Assembly (NCBI RefSeq): GCF_041734735.1
Contig: NC_134884.1
Span: forward strand, 29,181,749-29,245,748
Length of the DNA stretch: 64,000 bases
Direction: 5' to 3'
DNA from: Babylonia areolata
Lineage: Eukaryota > Mollusca > Gastropoda > Neogastropoda > Buccinidae
Shown: positions 12,476-24,826 of the stretch, one piece after another
Position numbering within the stretch: position 1 is the first letter of the stretch
How the letters are laid out: each line of letters begins with the position of its first letter
Position numbers and translations under genes: made by a program
The notes under the pieces: generated by a model
Database searches by the model: none
Told to the model about the DNA's origin: nothing
Seen by the model: the letters and a program-made list of their open reading frames with translations, nothing else

Positions 12476-14289
12476 ATCTCCGTTTGATAACGTCTCCCCC
12501 TGCAGAAATTGACCACAGACAAGTGCTGCGTTGCAGAGGAATAATACGCAGGCTGTTCACAGGAACCAGGTTCTTATTCATTCATTTATCCATTGTTGCT
12601 TACCAATCAACCGACTGCGAAGCCACTGATATTGGAGATCGTCACGGGTTTTCGTATCCGTTTGGAGACTAATGCCTAAACCCTTACTTGAAGTTTATTG
12701 ATGATGGGTGGTGAGGGGATGGTGAGGAGGGTTAGACAAGCAACAAGTCTAGGCTCCAGAACATAGTACAGTTAAGTACGGTTGAATGCCATATCTTCTA
12801 AAACAATGAGAAGTAAATGGGTAATAACCGTATGAGTGTGGACACAGCGTGTCACAGAGTGTGTTTCAGCGTTTCAAGACATGTGATGTAACAACCAGCA
12901 GCTGTTGCGAAGTGGTTAGCTTGACGGACGGACGGACGATAGGGAGGATTTGGGTCCTACGAATCCAAGACAAAACCCCAACAGAAAAAAGCCCCAGTGG
13001 ACAAAATCCGAACGGACAAACACCGCCAAATATGTAGGAGTGGATGTGTGCTTTTTATTTAATACCAAACGTAAATCCTCTTGGCCTCCTGCCGCCTGTT
13101 CGTCTGCGTCATCGTGCTCCAGTCTTTCCTCCTGAAGCATGGTATGTCTTCGAGACTTGTATTGCGGTTTTGTCCGTTTGCCGGGTTCTGCTCGCCATCG
13201 GAACATCACATCATTGTGGGACTTTGTCAGCCCATTGCTGTATCCTGCCCGTGGCTGGCGATGCCGGGGACTCAAACAGGAAGAGTAGGACCCCACTGTT
13301 GATTGTCATCCACTTCACTGTTGCGTTTTTGGGATGGTTGTTTAAACTTCCGGACCAACACCGCAGGTGTCTGTATATTTCGGGCCAGGTTGATTACAGG
13401 ATATATTCTTAAAAGAAGCACAGGGCCTGCTCTGGCGGTGACTTCACTTTCGAGTTACCCTGTGGTGATTTCATATCAAAGACTGCAGTGTTAAATGCAA
13501 TGAAAGGTCTGTGAGAAATCACAGGGAAGATCGTTTATCCACACTTGAAAGGTTGTACCCATTTACCTCTAACTCGTCACTCTACCTGTAGCACAAAGCA
13601 CAAAACGTGTCATTTTTAAGTGGCTTTTCTTTCTGCAAGGTATCGCTCCAGTCGGGTGTGGGATATTACTCCCTGGCTTATTCGGTGCAAGATCCCCAAG
13701 AAAGTTGTATCAACATTTTCCTTCGTTGTTCGTTTGCTTGCAAGAGAGTTTGTGCGTTTTGCGTGTTGTCGTGTTTTGTTGTTCGTTTGCTTGTCCGTCT
13801 TTGTTTCCCGTTTTGGGTCTTCCCCCACTTGCTTACACGTTCTTTGTTTGCTTTGTCTGTGTGCAGCATGATTGCCTGTTCTCGTTTCCCCTCTTGCACC
13901 ATGGCTGAATGAACTTCGGCACCAATGGCATGGGACAGGGATACATTGGGGGTCCACTTTTCTTTCACCCACCTGCCTTGTTTTGTGTGCACCACCGCTG
14001 TTAACTGCATTTCACTATTTTTATTTTCTGTCGTTCGTGGTGTTATTTTCCTTCGGTTTTGTTGCGCATATGGGTCTTCTTAGGACTCTGAATTATGCCC
14101 ATGTTGTTTGGTTATTATTTGGCTACAGTGCATCGGTTGGCTGAATGGTTGCATTTACTTCCTTTCTCAGTTTACGCACAGATGGTGTGACAGGTATTAC
14201 CTGTTTTTTGTCACTTTGTTTTTTGTCGGATTTCTCCACCCCCCCACCCTCTCCCCCACTCTCCCGCAACTGCCCACCACCCTTTCGTT
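12476..14289. other. intron, no gene supported
   Basis: A possible acceptor at 12,504-12,505 opens a short frame, but no good donor or module pattern follows. A GC-richer stretch at 12,900-13,300 is open on both strands without recognisable protein similarity. I see nothing firm. Confidence 0.45.
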
Positions 14290-14800
14290 TCCGTCGTCTC
14301 CTCCTTTCAACCTTTCCGGTGAAGCCTTCTGTAAATCTCCAGAAAGCCCCCCCCCCCCCCCTTCCCTCCCCAGTCCCGGCGTTTTTCTTTGTCGTCTCCT
14401 CCTTTCAACCTTTCCGGTGAAGCCGTCTGTAAATCTCCAGAACCCCCCCCCCCCCCCTTTCCGGTGAAGCCATCTGTATAATCTCCAGAAAACTCCCCCC
14501 AACCTTTCCGGTGAAGCCATCTGTATAATCTCCAGAAAACTCCCCCCCTCTCCCCAAACCCGGCGTTTTTCTTTCTGTCGTCTCCTCTTTTCAACCTTTC
14601 CGGTTAAGCCATCTGTATAATCTCCAGAACCCCCCCCCCCCCCACCCCTTTCCGGTTAAGCCATCTGTAAATCTCCAGAAAACTCCCCCCCCCCCCACCC
14701 CCTCATACCCGGCGTTTTTCTTTCTGTATTCTCCTCTTTTCAACCTTTCCGGTGAAGCCATCTGTAAATCTTCAGAAAACTCCCCCCTTCCCGGTGTTTT
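14290..14800. repeat. degenerate minisatellite with poly-C tracts
   Basis: About seven units, each carrying AACCTTTCCGGTGAAGCC or a TTAAGCC variant, then CATCTGTAAATCTCCAGAA and a run of C. Some units also carry CGGCGTTTTTCTTTCTGTCG. Unit length alternates between about 50 and 100 bp. Confidence 0.8.
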
Positions 14801-15336
14801 TCAACTTGATTATAATCTATGACTACATAGGCCGCTGTACATTGTAAACTGAGCATTGGGAAGTAGGACAGGGATCTATCTGCCAATGTAGTCTTTTTAG
14901 GTGTCTTCGTTTTCTAGTTGTTGTTTTTTTAAATATGTGTTAACGTTTTTAATCAGAAGGCGATGCTTAATCGGAATATAACTGGCTTCTCCAACAGAGC
15001 CTTAATCTGTTTGTTTTGAGAGTTCAGCGATTAAGTTAACAAAGTCAGTTAGAAGATTGCTTCGCTTGTTCATTGTTCTTGCGTGTTTGTTTGCATTTGT
15101 TTAAGGAACATTGTCTATGTCGTGGTTTCGCTTTTTTATTTCATGATGTTAGCCTATTGGAGAGGGTACGGAGGGGAGGGGGTGCGGCTTGATGTGGCTT
15201 TCACAGTCGGCTGGGCAATAAGCAGCAATGAATAAACGCATGAAGCGATATGACTTTGTAGACTTTTCTTGTTTTGAGTTTCATATTTTTCGGTTTTTTC
15301 CCTCTCCGTTTTGTTCTTTTCTAATTCACATTTTAG

Positions 15337-15722
15337 CTCTTATCCTTGGCTGGAAGTCCCCCTAGGAGAAGGAGCTCCAAAGAAAAAACCTGCACCTGCC
15401 GAGGCCGTCCTATACGTGGCAGTATCTGCACGTGTGGGACTGTGAGCGTCAGTAGGCGAGAGAGTGGGGAAGGGACTGCACAACTCCTCCTCACTAAAAA
15501 AAAGTCACCTGTGCTGGTCAGGTTTGAAAACAAGAGAACGCTGGCCATTAAGGAGAAGCGTGAGCGAAGGAAGCGGGGCTCAACTTCTGGAGACGTTTTC
15601 CCTTGCAACACCTGTGGGAAGTGCTGCGCATCCAGAATCGGCCTCTTCTCCCATATGAGGACACACACCGACAGATAAGCCTGCCTGCCTACTCATCCGT
15701 CGGACCGACGGGAGACTCCATC
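15337..15722 (+). mobile_element. LINE-A, internally deleted short copy
   Basis: The first about 180 bp match the 5' part of LINE-A at 29,236-29,420 (frame SPPRRRSS...TCTCRGRP). From 15,522 the sequence continues with the extreme 3' part that lies at 32,800-33,000, including the frame ending FPCNTCGKC...HMRTHTDR. About 3.4 kb of endonuclease and RT are missing, and the joined frame stays open for 110 codons. It ends with the family's 3' hairpin (CCGTCGG-A-CCGACGG). Confidence 0.75.
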
Positions 15723-15825
15723 AATTCACATTCTCCCCTTTTCCCCTTCCATTTCTCCGGTGTTTCTACCCATTGTTTCCTATCTTTTTTTGGAACTGTA
15801 GCCATAATATCAGTTCTTCTGATAT

Positions 15826-15991
15826 GTGTCTGTCTGTCTCTCTGTCTCTCCATCTTTCTCTCTCTCCCTCTCTCTATCTGTCTGTCTATCTCTGCCGCTG
15901 TTTCTCTTTCTCTGTATCTGCGCGCGCGTGTATGTGTGTGTGCGTACATGCGTACGTTCGTGCATGTGTGCGTGTGTGTGTGTGTGTAAGA

Positions 15992-16022
<31 letters not shown>

Positions 16023-16057
16023 CGCGCGCGCGAGCACACGTCCGCGCGTACATTTGG

Positions 16058-16095
<38 letters not shown>
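15826..16095. repeat. CTGT/CT and GT microsatellites with CG-rich core
   Basis: CTGT/CT repeats, then GT arrays interrupted at 16,015-16,050 by alternating CG/CA steps (GTGCGCGCACGCGCGCGCG), a Z-DNA-prone pattern. The stretch is non-coding; open frames here are Thr-His or Val-Cys artefacts. Confidence 0.85.
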
Positions 16096-16098
<3 letters not shown>

Positions 16099-16322
16099 TT
16101 GGGAGCTGACAGAAGGAGAAATCCAATTCCTCAAAGTGGGGTGGCTTAGTTGACAGAATACCCATCAAGGAAGTCCTTGATTCCAAATCCCTGGCTTGGA
16201 TCTCGAACGCCCGAGATTCCACATCCCCCAACGGATTTTGAGTGCTCTTACTGCTGTAGTGTTCCTTTGGACAGGGCGATGGAATGCGGTCCCGTGCGCA
16301 ACAGGCAACTGACGCACTTTAA

Positions 16323-16546
16323 CTCACTCAGTACGGCCAGTCCTCTCTTCTCCTCTACACAGACCCCTCGGATGTCCAGTGGGTGTCTGAATGACCCAAC
16401 CTTTAGCTTCCGTCGTCAGAATTGTGGTATTCTTTGTCAACATTCACCTCTTCAGTATAAGAGCGCTCCGCTTGCAATATTTTGATGATGGTAACTGGGA
16501 TGAAACGCTGTTAACGTCGTCTCTTTCGCCGTTCGTATGGAGAGAG
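16323..16546. mobile_element. 224-bp MITE, TTAA-flanked (piggyBac-like), copy 1
   Basis: Bounded by TTAA at 16319-16322 and 16547-16550. The ends are imperfect inverted repeats (CTCACTCAGTACGGCC against CTCTCTCCATACGAACGG). It has the same length as, and is about 97% identical to, the copy at 24,450. TTAA target use is typical of the piggyBac superfamily. No transposase is encoded. Confidence 0.8.
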
Positions 16547-16550
16547 TTAA

Positions 16551-17040
16551 AGAATATAAGGAAACATAAGTTGTCTCTGACCAAATACCAGTGGTGCACA
16601 TCACTTCAGGTTGATATGTTAACAATTTTGGAAATATGGCGACGTACTCTGCCTTGGGAGACCAGTCTGAATTTCACAAGGGTAAACCCGCGATTAAATT
16701 ATTGTGCAGTATAGTGCTGTACAGTGCTATTCATTACAATACAACAGTTGCAATGTTGTGTGACACATTATAATACGAAACAGTACTATTCAGTTCTGTA
16801 CACTGCAATACTACTGTATGATAGGTAAAGAAAAGGGGAGAAAAAAAGCATGAGTCAACGGCATCTTAATGTTGGTCATGTGATGGAAAAAGAGACACAA
16901 CAGGTCTGAAAATTAAACAACTCTGAATGTTGACTTAACCCTAAAATCAAGACGATGTACAATTCCTTTCAAAATAATTTTGTTTTTACTCGCATCGTAC
17001 AGAGACTGGTCAACATGACTATTATATGGGCGTGCACTCT
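16551..17040. other. intron, no feature seen
   Basis: AT-rich DNA with several ACAGTRCT-like words (16,700-16,820). No gene, hairpin or known repeat is recognised. Confidence 0.5.
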
Positions 17041-17205
17041 TTTCAGATCAACCCTGAAAAGGATTTGCACTTTTGTCAGCAGTATGCGGACCATGGAGAA
17101 GTTTGACCACACTATGGGCCTGGACTCTTCTTAGATCGATAAACAGTGAAAAAGATTTGCGCTTTTGTCAGCAGTACGCAGACCATGGAGAAGTTTTGAT
17201 CACCT
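17041..17205. repeat. imperfect tandem duplication, about 105-bp unit
   Basis: The words CTTTTGTCAGCAGTA and GACCATGGAGAAGTTT recur at about 17,072 and 17,163 with similar flanks. Two copies only. No function is assigned. Confidence 0.6.
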
Positions 17206-17407
17206 TGACACAGATACAGAGCGTGCTCAAGCATTCATTGATAATGCAAGTGCAATACGTGAGGCGAAAGCGGTGCAGGGAGCGAACTCTGATTGATTAA
17301 TTGATGTTGTCGATCTTGAACGTTTCGTAACCGATGCCCCGATGGCAAAGCAAGGACGCGACAACAAATGCTTTTTTCTATCACTGTTTGCGTCATCCAC
17401 TGGTTTT

Positions 17408-17551
<144 letters not shown>

Positions 17552-17591
17552 AGACTGTTATTATTCAAAGGCAATTTGTTCTTTTCTGCAG

Positions 17592-20500
17592 ACACCACGC
17601 CTTCGCTGACAACGCCGTCTGCAGCAAAGACCCCACCTGCAACAACCACCACCATCCCACCTGCAACAACCACCACCATCCCACCTGCAACAACCACCAC
17701 CATCCCACCTGCAACAACCTACACGCCGATAACAACAACCTCACCTACAACCACCCCACCCATAACCACCCCATCCACAACCACCCCAACTACCACCACC
17801 CCACCAACCACCATCCAACCTACCACCACCGCCCCACCTACAACCACCCCACCTACCACCTCCCCACCTACAACCACCCCACCAAGAACCACACCCATTA
17901 CAACCACCCCACCTACCACCACCCCACCAAAAACCAACCCGCCACCACCACAAACACCTACAACAACCCCACCTACAACCACCCCACCACCAACAACAAT
18001 GCCTACAACCACACCAACAACAACACCTACCACCACCCCACCTACAACAAGAACACCTACAACCACCCCACCAACATCCACCCCATCTACAACCACACCA
18101 CCTACAACCACCCCACCTACAACCACCCTACCAAAAACAACAACACCTACAACCACACCACCACCAACAACAACACCTACAACCACACCAACAACAACAA
18201 CACCTACCACCACCCCAACTACTACCACCCCGCCAACAACCACCCCACCAACAACAACACCTACCACCACTCTACCTACAACCACCCCACCTACCACCAC
18301 CCCACCTAAAACCACCCCACCACCAACAACAACAACATCTACAACCACCACACCACCAACAACAACACATACAACCACCCCACCTACAACTACCACCACC
18401 AACAACAACACCAACAACCACCCCACCACCAACAACAACACCTACCACCTCCCCACCAATAACCAACCCTCCACCACCACCAACACCCACACCCACCCCA
18501 CCTACAACCACCCTACCAAAAACAACAACACTTACAACCACCCCACCACCAACAACAACACCTACAACCACACCAACAACAGCAACAACACTTACCACCA
18601 CCCCACCTACAACCACCCCACCTCCACCACCAACAACAACAACACCTACCACCACACCACGTACAACCACCCCACCAACTACCACCCCACCTACTACCAC
18701 TCCACCTACAACCACCACACCAACAACCACCCCACCTACAACCACCCCACCTACTACCACCCCGCCAACAACCACCCCACCTACAACCACACCACCACCA
18801 ACAACAACACCAACCACCCCACCAACAACTACAACACCTACCACCACTCCACCTACAACCACCCCACCTACCACCACCCCACCAACAACAATACCAACAA
18901 CCACCCCACCACCAACAACAACAACTACCACCGCTCCACCTACCACCACCCCACCACCACCAACAACAACATCTACAACCACCACACCACCAACAACAAC
19001 ATCTACAACCACCCCACCCACAACCATCCCACCTACCACCACCCCACCTGCAACCACCCCACCACCAACAACAACACCAACAACCGCCCCACCAACAACC
19101 ACGCAACCACCAACAACAACACCTACCACAACTTCACCTACAACCACCACATCTACCACCACCCCACCTACAACCACCCCACCAACAACACCTACAACGA
19201 CAACACCTACAACCACCCCACCAACAACAACAACACCAACAACTACCCCACCTACCACTACCCCACCAACAACAACAACACCTACCACCACCCCACCTAC
19301 CACCACCCCACCAACAACCACCCCACCAACAACAACAACACCAACAACCACGCCACCTACAACCACCCCACCTACCACCACCCCACCTACCACCACCCCA
19401 CCAACAACCACGCCACCTACCACCACCCCACCTACAACCACCCCACCACCACCAATAACAACACCAACAACTACCCCACCAACAACCACCCAACCTACCA
19501 CCACACCACCTACCACCACCACACCAACAACCACACCACCAGCAACCACACCACCTACAACCACCCCACCTACCACCACCACCCTTACAACAACAACACC
19601 AACAACCACCCCACCTACAACAACAATACCAACAACCACTCCACCTACAACCACCCTACCAACAACCACCCCACCTACAACAACACCAACAACCACCCCA
19701 CAAACAACAACACCTACAACCACCCCACCTATAACAACACCAACAACCACCCCACCTACAACCACCCCACCACCAACAACACCTACCACCACCCCACCTA
19801 CAACCACCCCACCTATAACAACAACACCAACAACCACCCCACCTACAACAACAACACCAACAACCACCCCACAAACAACAACAACAACAACCACCCCACC
19901 ACCACCAACAACACCTACAACCACCACACCAACAACAACACCTACAACCACCCCACCTACAACGACAACACCTACAACCACCCCACCACCAACAACAACA
20001 CCAACAACTACCCCACCTACCACCACCCCACCTACAATCACCCCACCAACAACAACAACACCTACAACCATCCCGCCAACAACAACACCTACAACCACCC
20101 CACCTACAACCACCCCACCAACAACAACACCTACAACCACCCCACCTATAACAACACCTACAACCACCCCACCACCAACAACAACACCAACAACTACCCC
20201 ACCACCAACAACAACACCAACAACTACCCCACCACCAACAACAACACCAACAACTACCCCACTACCAACAACGAAAACACCTACAACCACCCCACCAACA
20301 GCCACCGCACCTTCAACTACCCTACCACAAACAACAATAACAACACATACAACCACCCCACCTACAACCTCCCCACCTACTACCACCCCACCACCAACAA
20401 CAACACCAACAACTACCCCACCAACAACCACGCCACCTACCACCACCCCACCTACAACCACCCCACCACCAACAACAACAACCACACCACCAACAACAAC

Positions 20501-22743
20501 ACCTACAACCACCACACCTACAACCTCCCCACCAACCATCACTCCACCAACAACCACCCCACCAACAACAACAACACCAACAACTACCCCACCTACCACT
20601 ACCCCACCAACAACAACAACACCTACCACCACCCCACCTACCACCACCCCACCAACAACCACCCCACCTACCACCACCCCACCAACAACAACAACACCTA
20701 CCACCACCCCACCAACAACAACAACACCTACCACCACCCCACCAACAACCACCCCACCTACCACCACCCCACCAACAACTACCCCACCAACAACCACGCC
20801 ACCTACCACCACCCCACCTACAACCACCCCACCACCACCAATAACAACACCAACAACTACCCCACCAACAACCACCCCACCTACCACCACCACACCAACA
20901 ACCACACCACCAGCACCCACACCACCTACAACCACCCCACCTACCACCACCACCCTTACAACAACAACACCAACAACCACCCCACCTACAGCCACCCTAC
21001 CAACAACCACCCCACCTACAACAACACCAACAACCACCCCACAAACAACAACACCTACAACCACCCCACCTATAACAACAACAACCACCCCACCACCAAC
21101 AACACCTACCACCACCCCACCTATAACAACAACACCAACAACCACCCCACCTACAACAACAACACCAACAACCACCCCACAAACAACAACACCAACAACC
21201 ACCCCACCAACAACAACAACACCTACAACCACCCCACCTACAACCACCCCACCACCAACAACACCTACCACCACCCCACCTACAACCACCCCACCTATAA
21301 CAACAACACCAACAACCACCCCACAAACAACAACACCAACAACCACCCCACCAACAACAACAACACCTACAACCACCCCACCTACAACCACCCCACCAAC
21401 AACAACACCTACAACCACCCCACCTACAACGACAACACCTACAACCACCCCACCAACAACAACAACACCAACAACTACCCCACCTACCACCACCCCACCT
21501 ACAATCACCCCACCAACAACAACAACACCTACAACCAACCCGCCAACAACAACACCTACAACCACCCCACCTACAACCACCCCACCAACAACAACACCTA
21601 CAACCACCCCACCTACAACAACACCTACAACCACCCCACCACCAACAACAACACCAACAACTACCCCACCAACAACAACAGCACCAACAACTACCCCACC
21701 ACCAACAACAACACCTACAACCACCCCACCAACAACCACGCCACCTACCACCACCCCACCTACAACCACCACACCACCAACAACAACAACCACACCAACA
21801 ACAACACCTACAACCACCCCACCTACAACCACCCCACCAACCATCACCCCACCAACAACCACACCACCTACAACCACCCCACCTACAACAACAACACCAA
21901 GAACCACCCCACCTACAACAACAACACCAACAACCACCCCACCAACAACAATACCTACAACCACTCCACCAACAACAACACCTACAACCACCACACCAAC
22001 AACCACAACACCTACAACGACAACACCTACAACCACCCCACCAACAACAACAACACCTACAACCACACCACCTACAACCACGCCACCTACCACCACCCCA
22101 CCAACCACGACAATACCTACAACCATCCCACCACCAACAACAACACCAACAACTACCCCACCTACCACCACCCCACCTACAACCACACCACCTACAACCA
22201 CCCCACCAACAGCAACAACACCTACAACCACCCCACCAACAACGACAACACCTACAACCACCCCACCAACAACAACACCAACAACTACCCCACCTACCAC
22301 CACCCCACCTACAACCACCCTACCAACAACCACCCCACCTACCACCACCCCACCTACAACCACCCCACCAACAACCACCCCACCTACCACCACCCCACCT
22401 ACAACCACCCCACCTACAACCACCCCACCAACAACCACCCCACCAACAACCACCCCACCAACAACACCACCTACAACCACCCCACCACCATCAACACTTA
22501 CCACCACCCAACTTACAACCACCCCAACAACAACAACACCTACAACCACCCCACCAACAACAACAACACCTACAACCACCCCACCAACAACAACCCCACC
22601 TACAACCACTCCACCACCAACAACAACACCTACCACCACCCCACCACCAACAACAACACCTACAACCACCCCACCACCAACAACAACACCAACCACCACC
22701 CCACCTACACCCGCTCCGCCAACAACTGCGACAACAGAGACAC
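17592..22743 (+). CDS. second giant mucin exon (Thr/Pro-rich)
   Basis: The acceptor TTCTGCAG ends at 17,591. The phase-1 G of the exon ending at 12,241 plus AC gives GAC, and the frame reads DTTPSLTTPSAAKTPPATT, then TTTPP/TTTTP repeats. The coding strand is almost free of G for 5 kb. The Thr/Pro frame holds from 17,592 to about 18,395, then continues in the next frame to 22,748 (...PAPPTTATTETRL, stop TAA at 22,749). A single net +1 shift near 18,390 therefore separates the two parts: a real indel, or a sequencing or assembly slip in the repeat. The Asn/Tyr/His-rich reading after 18,400 in the first frame is an artefact. The donor is weak: GTTTGT at 22,744 keeps phase 1 and fits the next exon; GTAACG at 22,747 does not. 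About 1,717 residues of O-glycosylated mucin are expected. Confidence 0.7.
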
Positions 22744-22769
22744 GTTTGTAACGTTTTTTCTAACCGTTC

Positions 22770-23010
22770 AACTCTCTCTTTCTCTGTCTCTCTGTCTCTT
22801 TCTCTCTCTGTCTCTGTCTCTCTCTCTCTCTGTCTGTCTCTCTCTCTTTCTGTAGATAGGTAGATAGATAGATAGATGGATATATATACAGAGAATAGCT
22901 AGAATTAGAATGTGCGTGCGTGTGTGTGCGTGTGCGCGCGTGCGTGCGCGCGTGTGTGTGTGCGCGCACGCGCGTGCGTACGTGTGTGTGTGTGTGTGTG
23001 CGTGCGTGTT
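22770..23010. repeat. (CT)n, (GATA)n and (GT/GC)n microsatellites
   Basis: A CT/CTGT array, a short TAGA stretch at 22,853-22,876 and a GTGC/GCGC-rich array at 22,910-23,007. Non-coding intron. Confidence 0.85.
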
Positions 23011-23284
23011 TGCATGACGTTTTCTGGACGCTGCTTGAAGAAGAAAGTCACGGTCCTAGATTTCATTAAACCTTTCAGAAATGATTATGTTGTTGAAAGT
23101 GAACGTTTTTTCAAGAGCCAGTTAGCCCTTCCAGTCAGTGTTCTCTACAATGGTAAACGGGGTGATCCTTTAATATAGTCACTGAAACAACAAAATCGGA
23201 TCAGACTAGTCTCAGGTGACGTCCGGTGGAAATTAATTCTGGCAGACGTTAAAGGGGAACAATATTTACATAACGTGAGTATAT

Positions 23285-23323
<39 letters not shown>

Positions 23324-23623
23324 AAGAAAAAGAAAACAGAAGGTCACTCGGTAGATCTGATGACGCTGTTTCCAAACTCCTTAATGGTGGTTTGTCCGAA
23401 GTTTAAGTTTTCAAATCGCAAATTGGCAGTTCCACCACGCGTTTGCTTTTGTTCCGAACAGTAGTCTTAAGGTGAATGTAGGAAGAATAACACGTGAGTC
23501 ATGAAAGCAACGCCTCTCTTGGTTTTACTCTTTTTTTTCGTTTTATTATCTTGTTCTATTTCATTTTATTAATTCCCCCCCCCCCCCCCCCCCATTGAGA
23601 TAGTCACAGATTACCCTCAGGGA
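23011..23623. other. intron, CA array and poly-C
   Basis: A (CA)n run at 23,285-23,322 and a poly-C tract at 23,575-23,593. No gene is seen. Confidence 0.6.
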
Positions 23624-23878
23624 AAGCTCAAATGACCTTGCATGTTTCTTTCATTTCACTTCTGTTAGTTTCATTATAAGTCATTTTATTTAATCTTAAT
23701 TGATAGATGCATTCACATGCTTTCATAGGTCGACAGGAAACTCAAATGACCTTGCATATTTCTTTCATTTCACTTTTGTAAGTTTCACTGTATCATTTTA
23801 TTTAGTTTATTTCATAGATGCATTCACAAACAGCCATTGGTCGATGTGAAACTCAAATGTTTCTTTCGCTTTCTGCAG
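23624..23878. repeat. tandem repeat of about 112 bp ending at a splice acceptor
   Basis: CTCAAATGACCTTGCAT with following TTTCTTTCATTTCAC occurs at about 23,627 and 23,742. A third, shortened unit (CTCAAATGTTTCTTTCGC at 23,852) runs straight into the acceptor TTCTGCAG of the next exon. Confidence 0.65.
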
Positions 23879-24030
23879 CTCTCAAATGCTACTACTCGCA
23901 GTTCCGCCCGCCTCAGCTGACCAAACGGCGGCGTCGGTCAGCACAGACACGGAATGGTCATCGGTCCAAGAGACTGGCCTACAGCTCTGCCATCCCTGTC
24001 GACTGCCAGTATCCTGGTGTCGTCACACTG
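23879..24030 (+). CDS. exon: Cys and basic-cleavage linker, start of protease-homologue domain
   Basis: The acceptor is at 23,877-23,878 (phase 1) and the donor GTCAGT at 24,031 (phase 0). The frame reads LKCYYSQFRPPQLT, then KRRRRSAQTRNGHRSKR, then LAYSSAIPVDCQYPGVVTL. Both KRRRR and RSKR fit proprotein-convertase cleavage sites (R-X-K/R-R). In chymotrypsin-fold zymogens the activation cleavage lies just before the domain, and PVDCQYPGVVTLV aligns with the family's PWQVSL strand. Inference: cleavage at RSKR could free the protease-like domain from the mucin. Confidence 0.7.
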
Positions 24031-24109
24031 GTCAGTGTGTGATGATGATGAAAAGGGGGGGGGGGGTGGTGGTGGTGTTAGTAGTGCTGGAAAAGGTAGT
24101 TTTTTGATT

Positions 24110-24826
24110 GATTGATATGGATACTTATATAGCGCTTGTCCTCGGTCGGAGACCAAGCTCTAAGCGCTTTACGAACACGGGGTCATTTGCACAACAGGCT
24201 GCCTGCCTGGGTAGAGCCGACTAACAGCTGCCACTGGGCGCTCGTCATTCGTTCATGTGTCATTCAGTCAGATTTCAGGCACACACACTTACACACTCAG
24301 ACGGACATATAACATTTTTCGCAAATGACCGTTTTGTTTATTCACCCTGCCATGTAGGCAGCCATTCTCCGTTTTCGGGGGTGTGCATGCTGGGTATGTT
24401 CTTGTTTCCGTAGCCCACCTAACACTGACATGGATTACAGGATCATTAACTCACTCAGTACGGCCAGTCCTCTCTTCTCCTCTACACAGACCCCTCGGAT
24501 GTCCAGTGGGTGTCTGAATGACCCAACCTTTAGCTTCCGTCGTCAGAATTGTGGTATTCTTTGTCAACATTCACCTCTTCAGTATAAGACCCTTCCGCTT
24601 GCAATATTTTGATGATGGTAATTGGGATGAAACGCTGTTAACGTCGTCTCTTTCGCCGTTCGTATGGAGAGAGTTAACGTGCGTATTTGATCTTCTGCGT
24701 GCGTACACAAAGGGTATTCAGGCACTAGCAGGTCTGCACTTATGTTGACCTGGGAGATCGGAAAAATCTCCACCCTTTTCCCACCAGGCGCCGTAACCGA
24801 GGTTCGAACCCAGGACCCTTGGACTG
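24110..24826. mobile_element. gastropod SINE-like repeat, interrupted by a MITE
   Basis: It begins at TGGATACTTATATAGCGC and includes CTCTAAGCGCTTTACGAACA. It resumes after the MITE with GTGCGTATTTGATCTTCTGC and ends near a B-box-like GGTTCGAACCC (24,802-24,812). I recognise the layout as a common gastropod interspersed repeat. Removing the MITE (24,450-24,673 plus one TTAA) restores a continuous copy. Confidence 0.7.
24450..24673. mobile_element. 224-bp MITE, TTAA-flanked (piggyBac-like), copy 2
   Basis: TTAA at 24446-24449 and 24674-24677. Its ends and interior match copy 1 at 16,323 with only a few substitutions. It sits inside the SINE-like repeat, so the empty site GATCATTAACGTGCG can be read directly, confirming a TTAA duplication. 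Confidence 0.85.

Noticed and set aside
12506-12660. Possible extra exon after CCCCCTGCAG at 12,505
   Set aside because: A phase-1 acceptor is possible, but no convincing donor and no Cys-module or mucin pattern follows; the exons at 12,241 and 17,592 join well without it.
18400-22740. Asn/Tyr/His-rich reading of the second mucin exon
   Set aside because: It is the frame left after one net indel near 18,390. The Thr/Pro reading continues cleanly in the adjacent frame to the end of the exon.
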